DNA from: Knoxdaviesia capensis
Lineage: Eukaryota; Ascomycota; Sordariomycetes; Microascales; Gondwanamycetaceae
Direction: 5' to 3'
Assembly: GCA_001510575.1 (NCBI GenBank)
Contig: LNGK01000002.1
Span: 1,538,144 to 1,602,143, forward strand
DNA: 64,000 bases
Shown here: positions 11,401 to 23,149 of the stretch, in pieces
Layout: each line of letters opens with the position of its first letter
Position numbering within the stretch: the first letter of the stretch is position 1
Program-made: the position numbers and the translations under genes
The notes under the pieces: model-generated
What the model was told of the DNA's origin: nothing
The model's database searches: none
What the model saw: the letters and a program-made list of their open reading frames with translations, nothing else

Positions 11401-14400
11401 CCAAAAATGGCTCTCGTGGACTTGGTATAGCTGCCCGATACAGACACTAGCCGGCCAGCAGTATCGTGTGTGTGTGTGTGTGTGTGTGGCCTGGTGACAA
11501 CCCCAAACGCAGCCAACCAACCCATTCAGGATTTTCTGGGATTTTTTTTTCCAATTGCCAACACATCTGTTCCTTGCAGGGGTATCCAGACTCCAATTTT
11601 CATGGGGAAGAAGCAAGAAGAAAAAAACCTGAACTGTGTGGGTTGTTGAACAGGCACAAGCTTGGCCCTGGTGGTTAGCCACTTACGGCGTAGTGTTTTT
11701 TTCTATACTGGCTTTATTACCAGCCTCGTCAATGCTGCTCTGAGCTGGCAGCCGAAGGAAGAAGAGAAAAAAAAGAGTTGTCAATTAATTCCCGCGGTTG
11801 GGTGGGTGGTGGTGATCGCTGTCTCTCTCTCTCTCTCTCTCTCTCTGTTCGCACTTACACGTCCCTCAGTGCAACCCACCCCGTTTGCATCTGGTCCCGT
11901 GTGTCAATGATCGTCTGAGTTCATTGTTCTCTGCTTCCGTTTTTTTCTGGTGTCTCTTGGGGGGAACATCCCTCGCTGACTTTACTATGGGATATGGGTT
12001 CTGTGCTAATTCTCCGATCGTCGTCTGTGGTGTGTTGAGCTGAAGCGCGTTTCCTTGCTGGGGGGAGGAACCCTAACTAACCTTCCTCAGGATCGGACGA
12101 ACAGTTCCTCGCTCTCTATTTCTGGTCTGTCCTCCGACGAGAATAGGTGTCCAGTACTGTAGATATATCGTGATTTCCCCGAACTCTCTCCTGTTCACAG
12201 TGTGTCCCATCCATCCCCCAGCTCTCCTACGCGTGGGTTCCTCTCTCCTGCACTGCAACCCAAAGCTTCCCACACGACGCTCAGAGAGCGAGCTGGCCCG
12301 TCCATGTGTGTGTGACTCCGACACTGTAGACTGTACATGCCGCTGCTGCAGGTTGTTTTGTCCATTGAATGTCCCCTCCCCCTTCGTCTGTGTCTCCCTC
12401 CACCTTCACATCTGCACGCTCCGTCAAACTTCTGCACCCAAGCACAAACCAACCACGCCCACCCTCCTCTCCAGGCTTTCTTGCCCGCTTTCTCTCGCCT
12501 CTTCATCCATCCCACGTAAAAGAAGAAAAATTTTCGGCCGGGACGGATCCACTATCAACGACGTGGCAGCTCCCGCCAGAATATATGTTTGCTTTTTTTT
12601 TTTTTTTACCCCATCCGCAGCCTCGCGTGATGAGTTTCTTTATGGCATTTTTTCCCCCTATCTGTCCCAATATCCTCATTTCTCCCGTCGGTTGCTCAAA
12701 CGGGTGCGTACCGTGCAGGTAAGTATGCCTCGCGGGATTTCCAATCCACAGGTATAATGTACTGTACTCTCTCCCCGCATCGACCCAGTCGGACATCGTT
12801 GATCCCGTAGAGTCCTGCTGCCTGCCTGCTCTGTTTTTCGCCTTCTGCCGTTTCTGTCGGGAACCGCGGATGACCCAAAATCATTGGTCTCGCGATTTTC
12901 CCCTCCTTCTTCCCCCCCCCCTTCCCCAACCCTCACACTTCTCACTTGTACCTGTACTGTACCATTGTCTCCCGAGGCGGCCACAGCGGCCAGAGACCGG
13001 GTTCTAGGCCAAGGACTCCGCAAAACGTAGGCGCTGCGTGTGTGTCCCTGAGTACTGTACAGTACATTCATATCCCCTGGTCGTGTGCAGGTTGTGGTCA
13101 TCATGTCGACGTGTCCAGGAACCCGTCCGTGTTTTGCCGCTGTCTGTACGTGGCGAATGGCTCTGCTGTCAGATATCCTCCTCTCTTAGCTGTATCGTGA
13201 AGACTCTCTCGGCGGTGTCTCATATACCCTACTGTCCGTTGGCTATTGCATGGAGCAGGAACCTTATTCCTGGAATCCGATCATCGCACTCACTGTGCTG
13301 CTCCCGTGTCAACTTCTGCACCCGTTGAATGGCATATGTGAAATGGCCATGCTGGCACCCGTACAGCATTCCACCCGGCTTTTTGTCAAACCCCAATTTA
13401 CTGAACATGCACAGCTTCCATCCACTCATGCAAGTCCTGGCTTGCAATGGCCTCATTTGGACGTTCATCCCGCCTGGTCGAACATCCACCATCCACATAC
13501 AACCCTAACCCTAAAGCCGTTGGGCATCAACATGCACACCCCCATGCTCCGCAACCCAACCACGTCAACAACAACCAACTCATCGATTTATATTCTCATA
13601 TTCGCCTTTTTAGCCTCTGCGTGAATTGTGGCTTCGGCTACAACCCCCGTCTTAATAATACTTTTTTTCTCCTATCTCACATGAGCAGCAGGCTGCACAT
13701 TCCATATGCAAACGCACTGAGCGCCGTGCATCTCGTGTCTTCTGGTTCAAAGGCCCACGACCGACAGAACGCGACATGAAGACATACAGTACAGTACTGT
13801 ACAGTACACACTCGGACACAGTATGCATATTGCATTGAAGCCACCAAAAAGCTCTGTGGGTTTTTTGCGGTGCTCTCCCCCTGCTACATCGCGTCTTTTG
13901 GATTCTGGTGGCTGGTCACACGTAAAAAGGCCGGAGACACAGCAGGACGCAGAAAAAACCTTGACGAGGAACTGGCGGTGAAAGGAAAAATAAAAAGAGG
14001 GTTAATTTAAAATTTCATCTGATGGAGACAACGTAAAAGAAACAATGGACTAAATTGGCCCTGGTAAACTGGGGTAAAAAAAAAAAAGACCCAGCCGGCG
14101 GATCTTCAGTAGAACCTTGCCACTCCTTGGGAGAGAGAGAGAGAGAGAGAGAGGCTCACCGCTGGATTGAGAAGCCTGTCGATGTGAGTTGAGCACAGCA
14201 CAGTGGAAGGAATATTGGACAAGCCAGTGTTCAAGACACCAAGCAAGCGGAAAATAACAGGGCTGGTTCGGGTCTCGGACGGGTCTCACAGCCAGAGCAC
14301 CTCACAGTGGTGATCGAAGAGATAGATGGTGTAGACACAGCACTTGGGCGCTTATGGGTCGAGTGTGCCGGCCGACGTGTATCGCAATGCAGCAGCTCAC

Positions 14401-14916
14401 AAGTTACAGAAAAAACAAAAAGCTTCCCCGATTCTTCCGCCAACATTCAAGCTTCTGATCCGGCTTTCTAGAACCAGCCTCCCGCCCGCCCGTGTTTGCC
14501 GGCGAAACATCATAACAGCGCCGCCTATGGTTCGCCCCAGGCTCTGTGTTCATGCGGCCTGGCCATTGCTTGAGCTCATCTTCGGCGGCTGTCAAAGAAA
14601 AACATGGCCATTTTTACTGTGCTGTGCTTCTCGTGTTCTCCCAACCTCCTCCTCCTCCTCCCCCGAATATAGCCGGGTAAAGAACTCTCTCTCCCCTTCG
14701 GTCTTATCAGAAAGTAAACAATGCCTGGCGAGATTGCCTGACAAGGGGCCCGGTCCAACGACCAAACCAATATTTGCCAGACCCTGAACTGTGGGCTTTT
14801 TCCTCATCCCCTGGGAGCCACCGGACCGGCCGTTATGAGCGAATCCCAAGGGCCTTGTTGTTGACCGAGGTCATGACGAATGACGAAAGAAACAAGCAAA
14901 ATAACAACGAGGGGGT

Positions 14917-14966
<50 letters not shown>

Positions 14967-16265
14967 TGATCGGGGGCCGAGTATTACAGTGCCTGCTCTC
15001 TTCATACCTACTGATTCATAAAGATCTGCACAGATCGCGACTTGCAGTCGACAATCGAGGGGACTGTATTAAGCACCGTCCTCGGATTTGCACCAAACAT
15101 GGACGACGCTTTTTACAAGGAAAGTTCACGTACAGTACTGTACATGTAGTAAGCCCTGTCTTCTCATGGTTGAAAGAGGTATTAAATTAAAAAAAAAAAA
15201 AAAGCTCCAAACGGAAAAACACGATTTACAAAATCACACGAAAGGAAAAGCAGAAACCAAAAGCACTACCCTATGTGACATGACAGGACGAAAAAAAGAC
15301 AAAGCAAGCCCTCCAAAACGGAGAACATATTACCGGCAAGATAGAAGGGAGAGGGGGGATGAGGGAGAGAGGTATCCCGAGCGAACACAGAACGCAGACT
15401 CCACACAGGCCGAAGGGTAAAGGGGGGAATAAATGAGAACCAGAACACCAGTAACAACCACGCGAAGAAAGGAACATGCCATCACTCCAGAGCATCCTAA
15501 GCCAAGGAGCCCAGATGGCGTGCATATCGCGGCACCGGCGGTCGATAGGGTCCGAGGAGGGAAGGGAGACGAACAAAATCCAGACTCGTGGAAGGAGATG
15601 ATACCCAACGTCTCAAGAAAAGAGGAGGAAGAGGAGGCCATCCGTGGCGCGGCGAATGCCGACCTTGACGATACAAGAAAACACGCGGCCGTGCCGACGG
15701 TATTGGCGGATGGGATAGTCTCGAGATGCGACCTTGGAGACAAGGTGAGCACATTCGTGACCGTACACACTGATATCCCACAGCCAGACATTATCATCTC
15801 TCGAAGCGAAGACGTATCTGGGGAGAGCCGACGCACCCGGATGGGGCTCAATGATGCAGTTCGCACCTCCGATACCCAACCGTGTGCTGTCGTTCGATAA
15901 TCGATAAAAGAAAGCCCCTCAACGCCCTTGCGTCGGTCGGTCGGCCACTGGCAAGCCCGGATGGCACCTGGGTATCCACCAAACCATAGAGAAAGCAAGT
16001 GAAAGCAACCCAGACAAAAATCAGGTGAAATACGCCGCTGGAAAGAGAAGAGAAATGTAGCTGCTGCTACTGCTAGCTGCGCTGGGGATTGGATATGACG
16101 GCCCGGAGCGGGAAGGAATAAAACACCGTTGGTACGAAAATCAAGCGAGGCCGATAATAGGGCGGACGAAGAACACCGGGGGCAGCCCTGAAAGAAAAAC
16201 CGGAACACCGTTGGAAATAGTGATGTAGATAATCGACAGTTTGATCTAGTCGGTCGTCCGTTTGT
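8404..16265. other. Gene-free stretch, 7.9 kb, upstream of the giant gene
   Basis: No open frame here carries recognisable protein sequence. The plus strand is purine-rich at about 8690-9840 (GA tracts), i.e. pyrimidine-rich on the coding strand just upstream of the giant gene, and CT-rich at about 12000-12700. It holds (CA)n or (GT)n tracts near 10860, 11140 and 11466, a CT tract near 11822, a (GA)22 tract at 14919-14962, CCCTAA-type telomere-like words near 12069 and 13503, and five of the GTACTGTAC-type motifs. It probably contains the promoter and leader of the giant gene and the 3' UTR of SNF7. A non-coding RNA gene cannot be excluded. Confidence 0.5.
14919..14962. repeat. (GA)n microsatellite, about 22 units
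   Basis: An uninterrupted GA dinucleotide run on the plus strand in non-coding DNA. Confidence 0.95.
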
Positions 16266-17358
16266 TTACATGGCCATCTCAGCCTGGAGTTTCCGGAGCT
16301 CGGCCTCCTCGTCGTCTTCTTCGGCCACCGCCTTGCCTTTGACTGTAGAGGTGGAAGAAAGAAAAGACTGGTTGGTATCATAACGACTTGATGTGGAATC
16401 ATGCATGTAGTATGCCCTACGAGAAATGTAATGGGCGTATAGAATGGGGATGGGAGTAAACGTACTTGGTCCCGTGGCAACTGCCGGCATCTTGTGCACG
16501 GCATCGGCAACAGGAACGCTTCCCGAGCCCAAGAGCTCGGTGTCGAGCTGCTCCTGCTGCAGCCGTTCAAGGTCATCCTCCAAATCGGCATCGTCGATGG
16601 CGTCGTTGAGTGTGCTGGAAGTGATGGCGTTGACAATCTCCTCGCTGAGGGCGTTTTGGTCGCGCAACCGTTCCCTGGATTGAAGAAACGTTGCCTATTA
16701 GTTGTACTATTCAATAACATGCTTAGACGGGAAGAACCTAAGCGAGGGCACACATACATAGTCTCGTCGACCTTCTCTGGCGTCAGCTTTCCGTGGATCT
16801 GCTTCATGGCCTCTGCCGCTCTCTCCATGGCCGCCAGCGTCTCGCGGTTGATATTCGCCGATTCTATCGAGTTTATCTGTTGTTCGAGGGTGGTGATCTG
16901 GGCGAGCGTCTGTTCCAGGCTGTGCTCATGGGCCTTCTTGCGCTTTAAGGCGGCCTTCGCGGCTGTATTTGGGGAGAAAGAAGGTATTGTTAGCCAAGGC
17001 CATGTCGCCATCACCATCGTCAGCTTTAGGCAGACATGTGACATTTCCCTCCAAGGACCATCTTCGGACGGCGAAACGCCGAACAGCAACACATCCGGAA
17101 AGACGGGAAAATCAAGATATTGGCAACCCGGCCGTCGGCAATACTCGGACACCCTTCGCAGTCGATTCACTTACCATTCTTGTTGGTGGTGACGTTCTTC
17201 CGGGCAATGGCCTCCTGCTCGTCCATTTGGGTCTGCAAATGCCGCTCCCGCTTTTGCAGCATGTCCAACTGTGATCGCAGGCCAAGAATAGCATTCTTCG
17301 GGCTATCCTTCTTCTTCTGAGCGGCACCGCCGCCGAACCAGCCCCAGACACCGGACAT
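16266..17358 (-). CDS. SNF7: ESCRT-III subunit Snf7/Vps32
   Basis: Core ESCRT-III subunit that polymerises on endosomal membranes to constrict them and release cargo vesicles into multivesicular bodies; acts in the cytosol and on endosomes. Four exons on the minus strand: 17175-17358, 16758-16962, 16466-16674 and 16266-16342. Donors are GTAAGT, GTATGT and GTACGT, acceptors are CAG, and frames join exactly to give 224 residues. The N-terminal amphipathic stretch (GVWGWFGG) precedes a basic helix 1. Exon 2 holds the family motifs ALKRKK and SIESANINRET. Exon 2 ends in KVDETM, as in yeast Snf7. The acidic C-terminal tail ends in LRKLQAEMAM, a MIM-type motif that binds Vps4 and matches the yeast ending closely. 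Length is close to yeast Snf7 (240 residues). It is divergent from TEN1 across 1.3 kb. Family assignment is secure. Confidence 0.97.
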
Positions 17359-18686
17359 GGTGAGGATGTGTGTGGTTTAGGAGGAGGGGAAAGAAATGAG
17401 GGAGTATGACAGGCGACAGAATGGAATGGCGCCGAGTTGTCCGAGAGAATCTCACTGAGCACAAGAGGGCCACACGTAAGATGGAGATCGCAAGAGAGGA
17501 GAAACAGAAACAATAGAAACGTATAAGGTGACGATATCACGAGGATCGGTGATGCGCGGAAGGGCGGAAATGGATCGATGGAAGTGGTTTGAGTGTGGAT
17601 GATAGAGGGAAAGAAAAAGAGAGGAGGCGAATGACAATCAGGACGCTAGTAGATAAGGACTCCGCGATTTTCCCCTTGTGATAATACAAGGCTAGCAGGT
17701 TCTAAATAGAAGGGCGTGCAAGGAATCCAGGCTACCAGCCAAAAGCCAAAACCACAGCCAAGAAACAATAGGAAGAAGACGGCTTCAAGAATATGAATAC
17801 AGGGGCACCGGACCGACCGATACGAAAATTTCCCGCCGTCGTCGTTGTTGTCGTCGCCGCGATTCCGTCAGCCCAAATTGCGTGGCACCGCTGTTTCTGT
17901 GTCCAACCACCTGCTATTTTCTTGCTGTGATGGTTGGCGGGGTCTGCTTCGGGCGACTGGGAGGGGTGAGGCCGCGTATGCGTCGAAGCAACGGCAACGC
18001 TGACAAAAAAGAGCACGGGAAGGAAAATGGGCACAGCCTGCTCGGATGGAGATCTTCGGCTTGGTCAGAGCGGAGGGGAAACGTCGAGATCGAGAGTACT
18101 GGTGATTCGAGAGAGAGAGAGAGAATTAAAAGAGCAAAAGTGATACGTGAGAGACAAACGCCTCAGCTTGAAGAGTCACTGCCACACACAAGGAAAAAAT
18201 ACAGGATACCCGAAAGAAGAGGCTGGAGGGAGAAAGAAAACAAAAACCCAGAAAAGCTGTATGATGAAGTCAGAGGGGGAAAAAGGCGAGGAGGGAAAAT
18301 GACGGTATTCTGCGTGGGTACTAAACCGCTTTTGGCAGGAACAATGTGCTTTGCCGAGGTTTACCCGCTCTTCAGGCCAGGGCAGGAGCGGGCGAATCCA
18401 GGCGAAACGCATGGATACCTTTATCGGCAGGAGCGGCCGGCGCCGGGCTTGCCTTTGATTATCGGCTTAAGCGCGGAAAACCACGGGCCGGTAGTTTGAC
18501 GACGACCGTAAAACCCCGGGCCGAAGCGGAGGATCGTGATACTTGCGTGTTGACTCAATCTTGGTGGATGCCCACATACTGGCCTGCCGCATGTGTTTGT
18601 ATCTGTCTTTGTTGCTGAATCTGAAGATTCCTCCCGTTTGCAGCTTGTCGTCCGGAGTTCTTGCAGTCTTGATTCTCTCTTTCGCC
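17359..18686. promoter_or_regulatory. Divergent intergenic region SNF7 / TEN1
   Basis: 1.33 kb between two start codons that face away from each other, so it should hold the promoters of both genes. A (GA)n run lies near 18108-18123. I see no unambiguous TATA box or operator and no open frame worth calling. Confidence 0.5.
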
Positions 18687-19148
18687 ATGTCTTGGGGCCC
18701 AAACCCCTCGACACTGACCCTGCTGTCGAATCTTCCCTTATCTCCGGTCGGGGCCAAGGTGAGATTTCTTGGATGGTATGAATAGTGTAACAATTTCTTT
18801 CTTCTCTCTCTTGGAGCTGATTGTTCCTGACATTGGCGGACACACACTCCCAGTGTTCACTCATATTCAACCAGCCAGGCAACCCTCCTCATGTTCCATG
18901 ACTACCCCCGCGGATGCACCAGCACCGCCGTTGTCGACGTCCGGCTGCTACTTGGCTCCCTGAAAGCCGAGGAGACCAGTGTGGGATCTTGGCTGAACGT
19001 CATTGGCTATGTCACCGGCCAAAGGCCCCCTGCTGTTTGTATCCAGGCAATTGTCTTGTGGCCAACCGGCCCCATGAACATCGAGGAGTACGAGAAAGCC
19101 CTCCAACACAATGTGGGTGTAGCTCCGACAACTACGGGCCTGCGATGA
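18687..19148 (+). CDS. TEN1: CST telomere-capping complex subunit Ten1
   Basis: Small OB-fold protein that pairs with Stn1 in the CST complex, which caps telomere ends and helps fill in the C-strand; nuclear. Exon 1 is 18687-18775 and exon 2 is 18854-19148, separated by a 78-bp intron (GTATGA donor, CAG acceptor); the split codon TG|T encodes Cys. The 127-residue product has the Ten1 landmarks in order: KVRFLGC, HSYST, an HDYP turn, VDVRLLLGSLK, VGSWLNVIGYV, VQAIVLW-like (here IQAIVLWPTG) and EYEKAL. Length is normal for fungal Ten1. The short C-terminal tail after EYEKAL is not conserved as far as I can tell. Neighbour SNF7 is divergent and functionally unrelated. The intron also explains why no single long open frame marks this gene. 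Confidence 0.93.
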
Positions 19149-21682
19149 GTACCGCCTCGGGACGGACCACGTTTCCCCGTGATCTAACCCGGATTTCCGG
19201 GTAGATCCCCAATTGTCCTCCCCGAGTCCGCGCCAAAATGTCATCAGCTTCCGCTGTCTCTGGAGATTGCGCCCGCTAGCGTCACCGACATCTGGAAGAC
19301 AGCCCTATTGATCGGTGTATATCGACCTGGGATCGTGGGCGGACCGTTTCAGCAACTCGTGCTGATAATGAGGTTTATTTCCCGGTCCATGGACGAACCA
19401 CAGCCGTCGTCGTGGCCGCCGTCGCTTATCTAGCCTTCTCCCACCAACCTAGTTTAAGCGAGAGTTAGGAATGGCATCACTGTGTTCTGTGCAAACATGT
19501 TCTCCCCCACGTATCCGTCCTACCGGGCCCGTCCCATCAGTGAGGCACAGCCTGTGACTGGGTATCAGCAATCCATCTTCAGCCCATCCATGCTTCTTCC
19601 GTTGGTAGCAATGTCACCTTTGGCACGTTTTCAAGCCGACCATCGAACCGTTCTGGCGGGGCCCCGGATCACGACAAGTCACCAGCGAGTGTCTTCCAGT
19701 GGATTTCCCCAGCCGGGCATATCAAAGCAGACTCTTTGCTGGCTCAGCTAGATCGCCGTTTTGGTCGTCCCCGAAGCGGGACGCGCAAATCCAGAGTATC
19801 ATGGAACCCCCCTCTAGGAACTGGAAACTTCCGGCACCCGGCTTTATCTTTATATACCCTTCACTTTTTCCAGACTCCCCACTTTCGAAGGGCTTTCGCC
19901 TTCGCTTCCGAATGGCTGCTTTCTCCAGCAAGCCACGCTGGGAGCGCTGTTGGGGCATTCCATTTGGCCGTCCTGTCTCACTTTCTGCAAAGATTCCCAT
20001 GTCCGTGATGCGCTGGCAATGCCAACTTCTCTTGTATCGTACATCTCGCTCTACCGTTCCCTTTTCTTCAGCCAGCCCACGGATAAAACCTGATTGTTTC
20101 CCCGTCAAAACCCCCCGGAAGTCTGGCGGTTGCTTGCTCCGAGTTTCCCGCCCGTTGCGTCGCAGCTCTGGACCACAACTGCGTATATTGAGGCCCGCCC
20201 TGCCAGTCGCTTTTTTTTATTGCTTTCTTTCTTGTTTTCTTTTTTTGCCACAGTTGCAGGAGGGTGTTCACCCTTCCGTACGTCATATCCAATCAATGGA
20301 GGCCATTGTCTTGGTCGACATCGACACGTTTCCTTGCATACATGCTGCACCTTTCGACGCCATTCCTAGAAAGGACAACTCGTCTTATCTTTCTCGGAGC
20401 ACAAGCCTGTCTCAGCGCGGCTGACTATCTCTCTCTCGTCTCCGTTTTCTCTCAGTCTCTTTTGCTGCTCTTTTGTGATGTTTCGGGTGGGGGTTTTTCT
20501 CCCACCCGATATCAGCCGACCTACTCTCGATACTTCTGATTCAAGCACACACCTCCACGGTGAAGGTGTGTTGGGGATGTCTCATCAGGTCGTCCTATGC
20601 ATCGGTGGTAATATACTCTGGTCTCCTCCAGAACCGCTTGCTCTTCGATGGGATCGGAGCTTCTCAAGTTTTGGGTGTGCTGCTTCTCACTCTGCTCGAC
20701 AGTATAATGTTCACAGATAGAACAGCCCAAGCTTCACACCTTTTCTTTTTTTGTTTAAATTAATGAATGGAAGTGTGTTTTAGGCTCGCACAATCACACG
20801 CCCCAAATTCTTGTTTTCCAATTCTGAATTGGAGGGTGGTGAGGTGAACATGACATGTTTCGTCGATCTGGTGGTGTGTTTCTCGTTTGAACTGATTATC
20901 ATGGTTCAACCCAAGTCGTTTCTTATCTGGAGATTGGCAGACGATGTGTACAGTAGAGCGTGCGTTTTTTATTTGAAGAATGCTTTTCAAATCTCTTTGT
21001 TATCTCCAGCCCCGGGAATCTTTTTTTATCATTGATTTCCATGGCCGCCCTCTGCAAATCCTGGATCTCGGGTCATGGATTCCGCTTTTCCCCCAATATG
21101 TTGCCGCCCATCTTAAATTGACTGCATCTTGAATATATCTTGCTCATAGTGTAAACCCCTCTCAACTTCACTTCCTGGGCTTTCTTCTGTGTGTATACGT
21201 GGTGGTGTGCACGGTTTTCTTTCTCTTTTCTTTTCTTTTTTATTAAATTCCGGCTAAAATAAATGCCAGATGATATCTCCAGCACTCTGGTAGGAAAGGA
21301 ACTCCGTTGAGGCTCGTTGTATGGCTTATACTTGGGCTTCTTCCAGATTAATTTATCAAGCTGAGTCCACGAGCCGGTAATAATAAATGAGCGCTTGCTG
21401 CTATTTCTGTACTATCTGCGTGTCCCGCTTTCAGTTTATGTGCTCGCTGTATATGCGTGATATGATAAAGTTGATCTCACGTCCGCGAGTTCACGGAGAA
21501 GATATACGTATATATATGTATATATGGCGGACGGGTGGCCGTTCTCGCCAGAGAGGCATTGGACCGCTGCCTGCAATCTTTTCGGCCTTTTGCTCCTAAA
21601 AACCACGACAACCTCTCTGAAGTGTTAGTCCAGTCGATATATCTGTCCCCTAACCATCCTGACCTCCCATGGCCACCTCACA
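19149..21682. other. Intergenic stretch between TEN1 and the GH10-like gene
   Basis: About 2.5 kb with no gene I can support. A 241-codon open frame at 19699-20424 (+) has no recognisable domain and an atypical Arg/Ser/Pro-rich composition, so it is not called. A perfect 8-bp inverted repeat (ACACACCT / AGGTGTGT, 9-nt loop) lies at 20547-20571. AT-rich TATATA-type sequence at about 21498-21528 lies 160-185 bp upstream of the GH10-like start codon and could be part of its promoter. Confidence 0.4.
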
Positions 21683-22744
21683 ATGAAGTACTCATCATCC
21701 ATCAAGCTTGTTATCTTTTACTACTGTGCAACAGCAACATGCCAGCTGAACAAGTGGGCCATCGACGCCGGGCTCACGTTCTTCGGGTCGATCGTTGATA
21801 CGTCGTTGGCGCTGCACAACGGCCAATACCTCGACCGCATCCGAAACCCCGACGAGTTCGGCCAGCTGACGCCGAAGGACGGCCACAGGTGGGACTTCAC
21901 CGAACCCGCCAGCGGCCGTCTAAACTTCTACGGCAGCGACACTATCACTAGTCTTGCCACGCAGACCGGCCGCATGGTGCGATGCCATGCGTTAATCTCA
22001 CATGATCATATTCCACCATGGGGTAAAATGTCCCCAAGTTTCCCTAGGGCAGCGGGGGGTTTTCTTGTGTTCGATCATTCCCTGTCGTTTTCTTTTGTGA
22101 GATCTGGCTACTAACTGCTGGCGATATAATATAAATAATCCTCCGTAGTAGTCAACGAAGCGGCGTCCAACCACGCCAAGATGGAGTCCGTAGTACGGCT
22201 CCACATTGAAAATGTCATGGGCCACTACAAGGGCCAGTGCCACGCCTGGGACGTGGTCGACGGCATCCTGGACGATGCCGGCCACTTCCGCAACAGTTCT
22301 CTGTATCAGGCACTGGGGACGGAGTTCGTGGCGCTCGCCTTCGCCACGGCCGCCGCCGTCGACCCGGCCACGCGGCTCTTCTACACCGACACCAACATCG
22401 AAACGCCCGGCCCCAAGGCTGACGCCACGCTGGCCATGGTCAGGGACTTGAAGGCCCGTGGCGTCAAGATCGACGGTGTAGGGGTTCGCAGCGGCTTTAC
22501 GGTGGGGAACGTCCCGTCTGCAGCAGATCTAGCGGATACGCTGGCCCAGTATGCTGCTGTCGTCAACGAGGTGGTTTTTGCCCAGCTGGACGTCCGGTTT
22601 GGCCACAGGGTCGTTGCGCCGTCAGATCTGGCCCAGCAGTCGCAGGACTACATACAGGTCATTGATGCGTGTCTGGCGGTTGATAAATGTGTTGGTGTCA
22701 CCGTCAGTGACTTTGCAGAGCAGGTAAGGCGGGCGTATCGATGA
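21683..22744 (+). CDS. Secreted GH10-fold protein lacking both catalytic glutamates (pseudoenzyme)
   Basis: Homologous to family GH10 endo-beta-1,4-xylanases, which cut xylan outside the cell. Exon 1 is 21683-22022 and exon 2 begins at 22149; the 126-bp intron has donor GTAAAA and a TACTAAC branch site. The product is 311 residues. Residues 1-19 look like a signal peptide. Fold landmarks remain: FGQLTP (59-64), WDFTEP (70-75), RCHALISH (100-107), HYKGQCHAWDVV (139-150), YTDTNIE, GVKIDGVGV, QQSQDY and CVGVTVSDF. The acid/base position, NE in WDVVNE, is D151-G152. The nucleophile of the TELD motif is Q259 (AQLDV). The Lys of the SMKW motif is Arg (GHRW), and the His of LQGHF is Gly (RSGF). It should not hydrolyse xylan by the normal mechanism. 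The stop falls about 25 residues earlier than in typical members; a possible 45-bp intron (22724-22768) would lead to an out-of-frame continuation. Confidence 0.88.
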
Positions 22745-23149
22745 GAGATTGGCGATATGGCTTTTCAGGGCTTGACCACTGGGCCTCCCCAGCCATTGCC
22801 CTCATCGGGTGCTGTTTCGGGCTGGCTGACGGCTATTTTGTCCGGTTTTTGGATTTCCGTCGTCTAGGACTCTCGGGCAAGGTTTTCTATTCAGAATGGG
22901 TAGGCTAAATCATCACTCTTGATAATGTCTTGGGCTTGATCCTTTGTCTCTCTCTCTCTCTCCCCCCCCCCCCTTTTCCCCCTCCTTCTCACCCCCCGAT
23001 TCCGACATACTTCATCCCCCCTTCGTTTCGCCCGCTCCCGAGATGCCTCCCTCCTTTGGTCTTAGTGCTCTCACAAGTCTAACGCTGGAGATAATAGAAA
23101 AGAGTCACATGCGGGGAGTGTCCGGCCTGATCCGAGGGACAAACTCCAC
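22745..23149. other. Stretch downstream of the GH10-like gene
   Basis: In the frame beginning at 22771 there is a 46-codon open stretch (LDHWASP onward) ending at TAA 22906-22908. It could be a frameshifted remnant of the GH10 C-terminus, but similarity is too weak to assert. A C-rich tract follows near 22965-23000. Confidence 0.3.

Noticed and set aside
12170..12757. 195-codon plus-strand open frame
   Set aside because: Cys/Pro/Phe-rich translation of CT-rich low-complexity DNA.
15330..16208. 292-codon minus-strand open frame downstream of SNF7
   Set aside because: No recognisable domain, random composition, and it lies in the SNF7 3' flank.
19699..20424. 241-codon plus-strand open frame
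   Set aside because: Arg/Ser/Pro-rich with no motif, and overlaps other equally open frames; likely chance.
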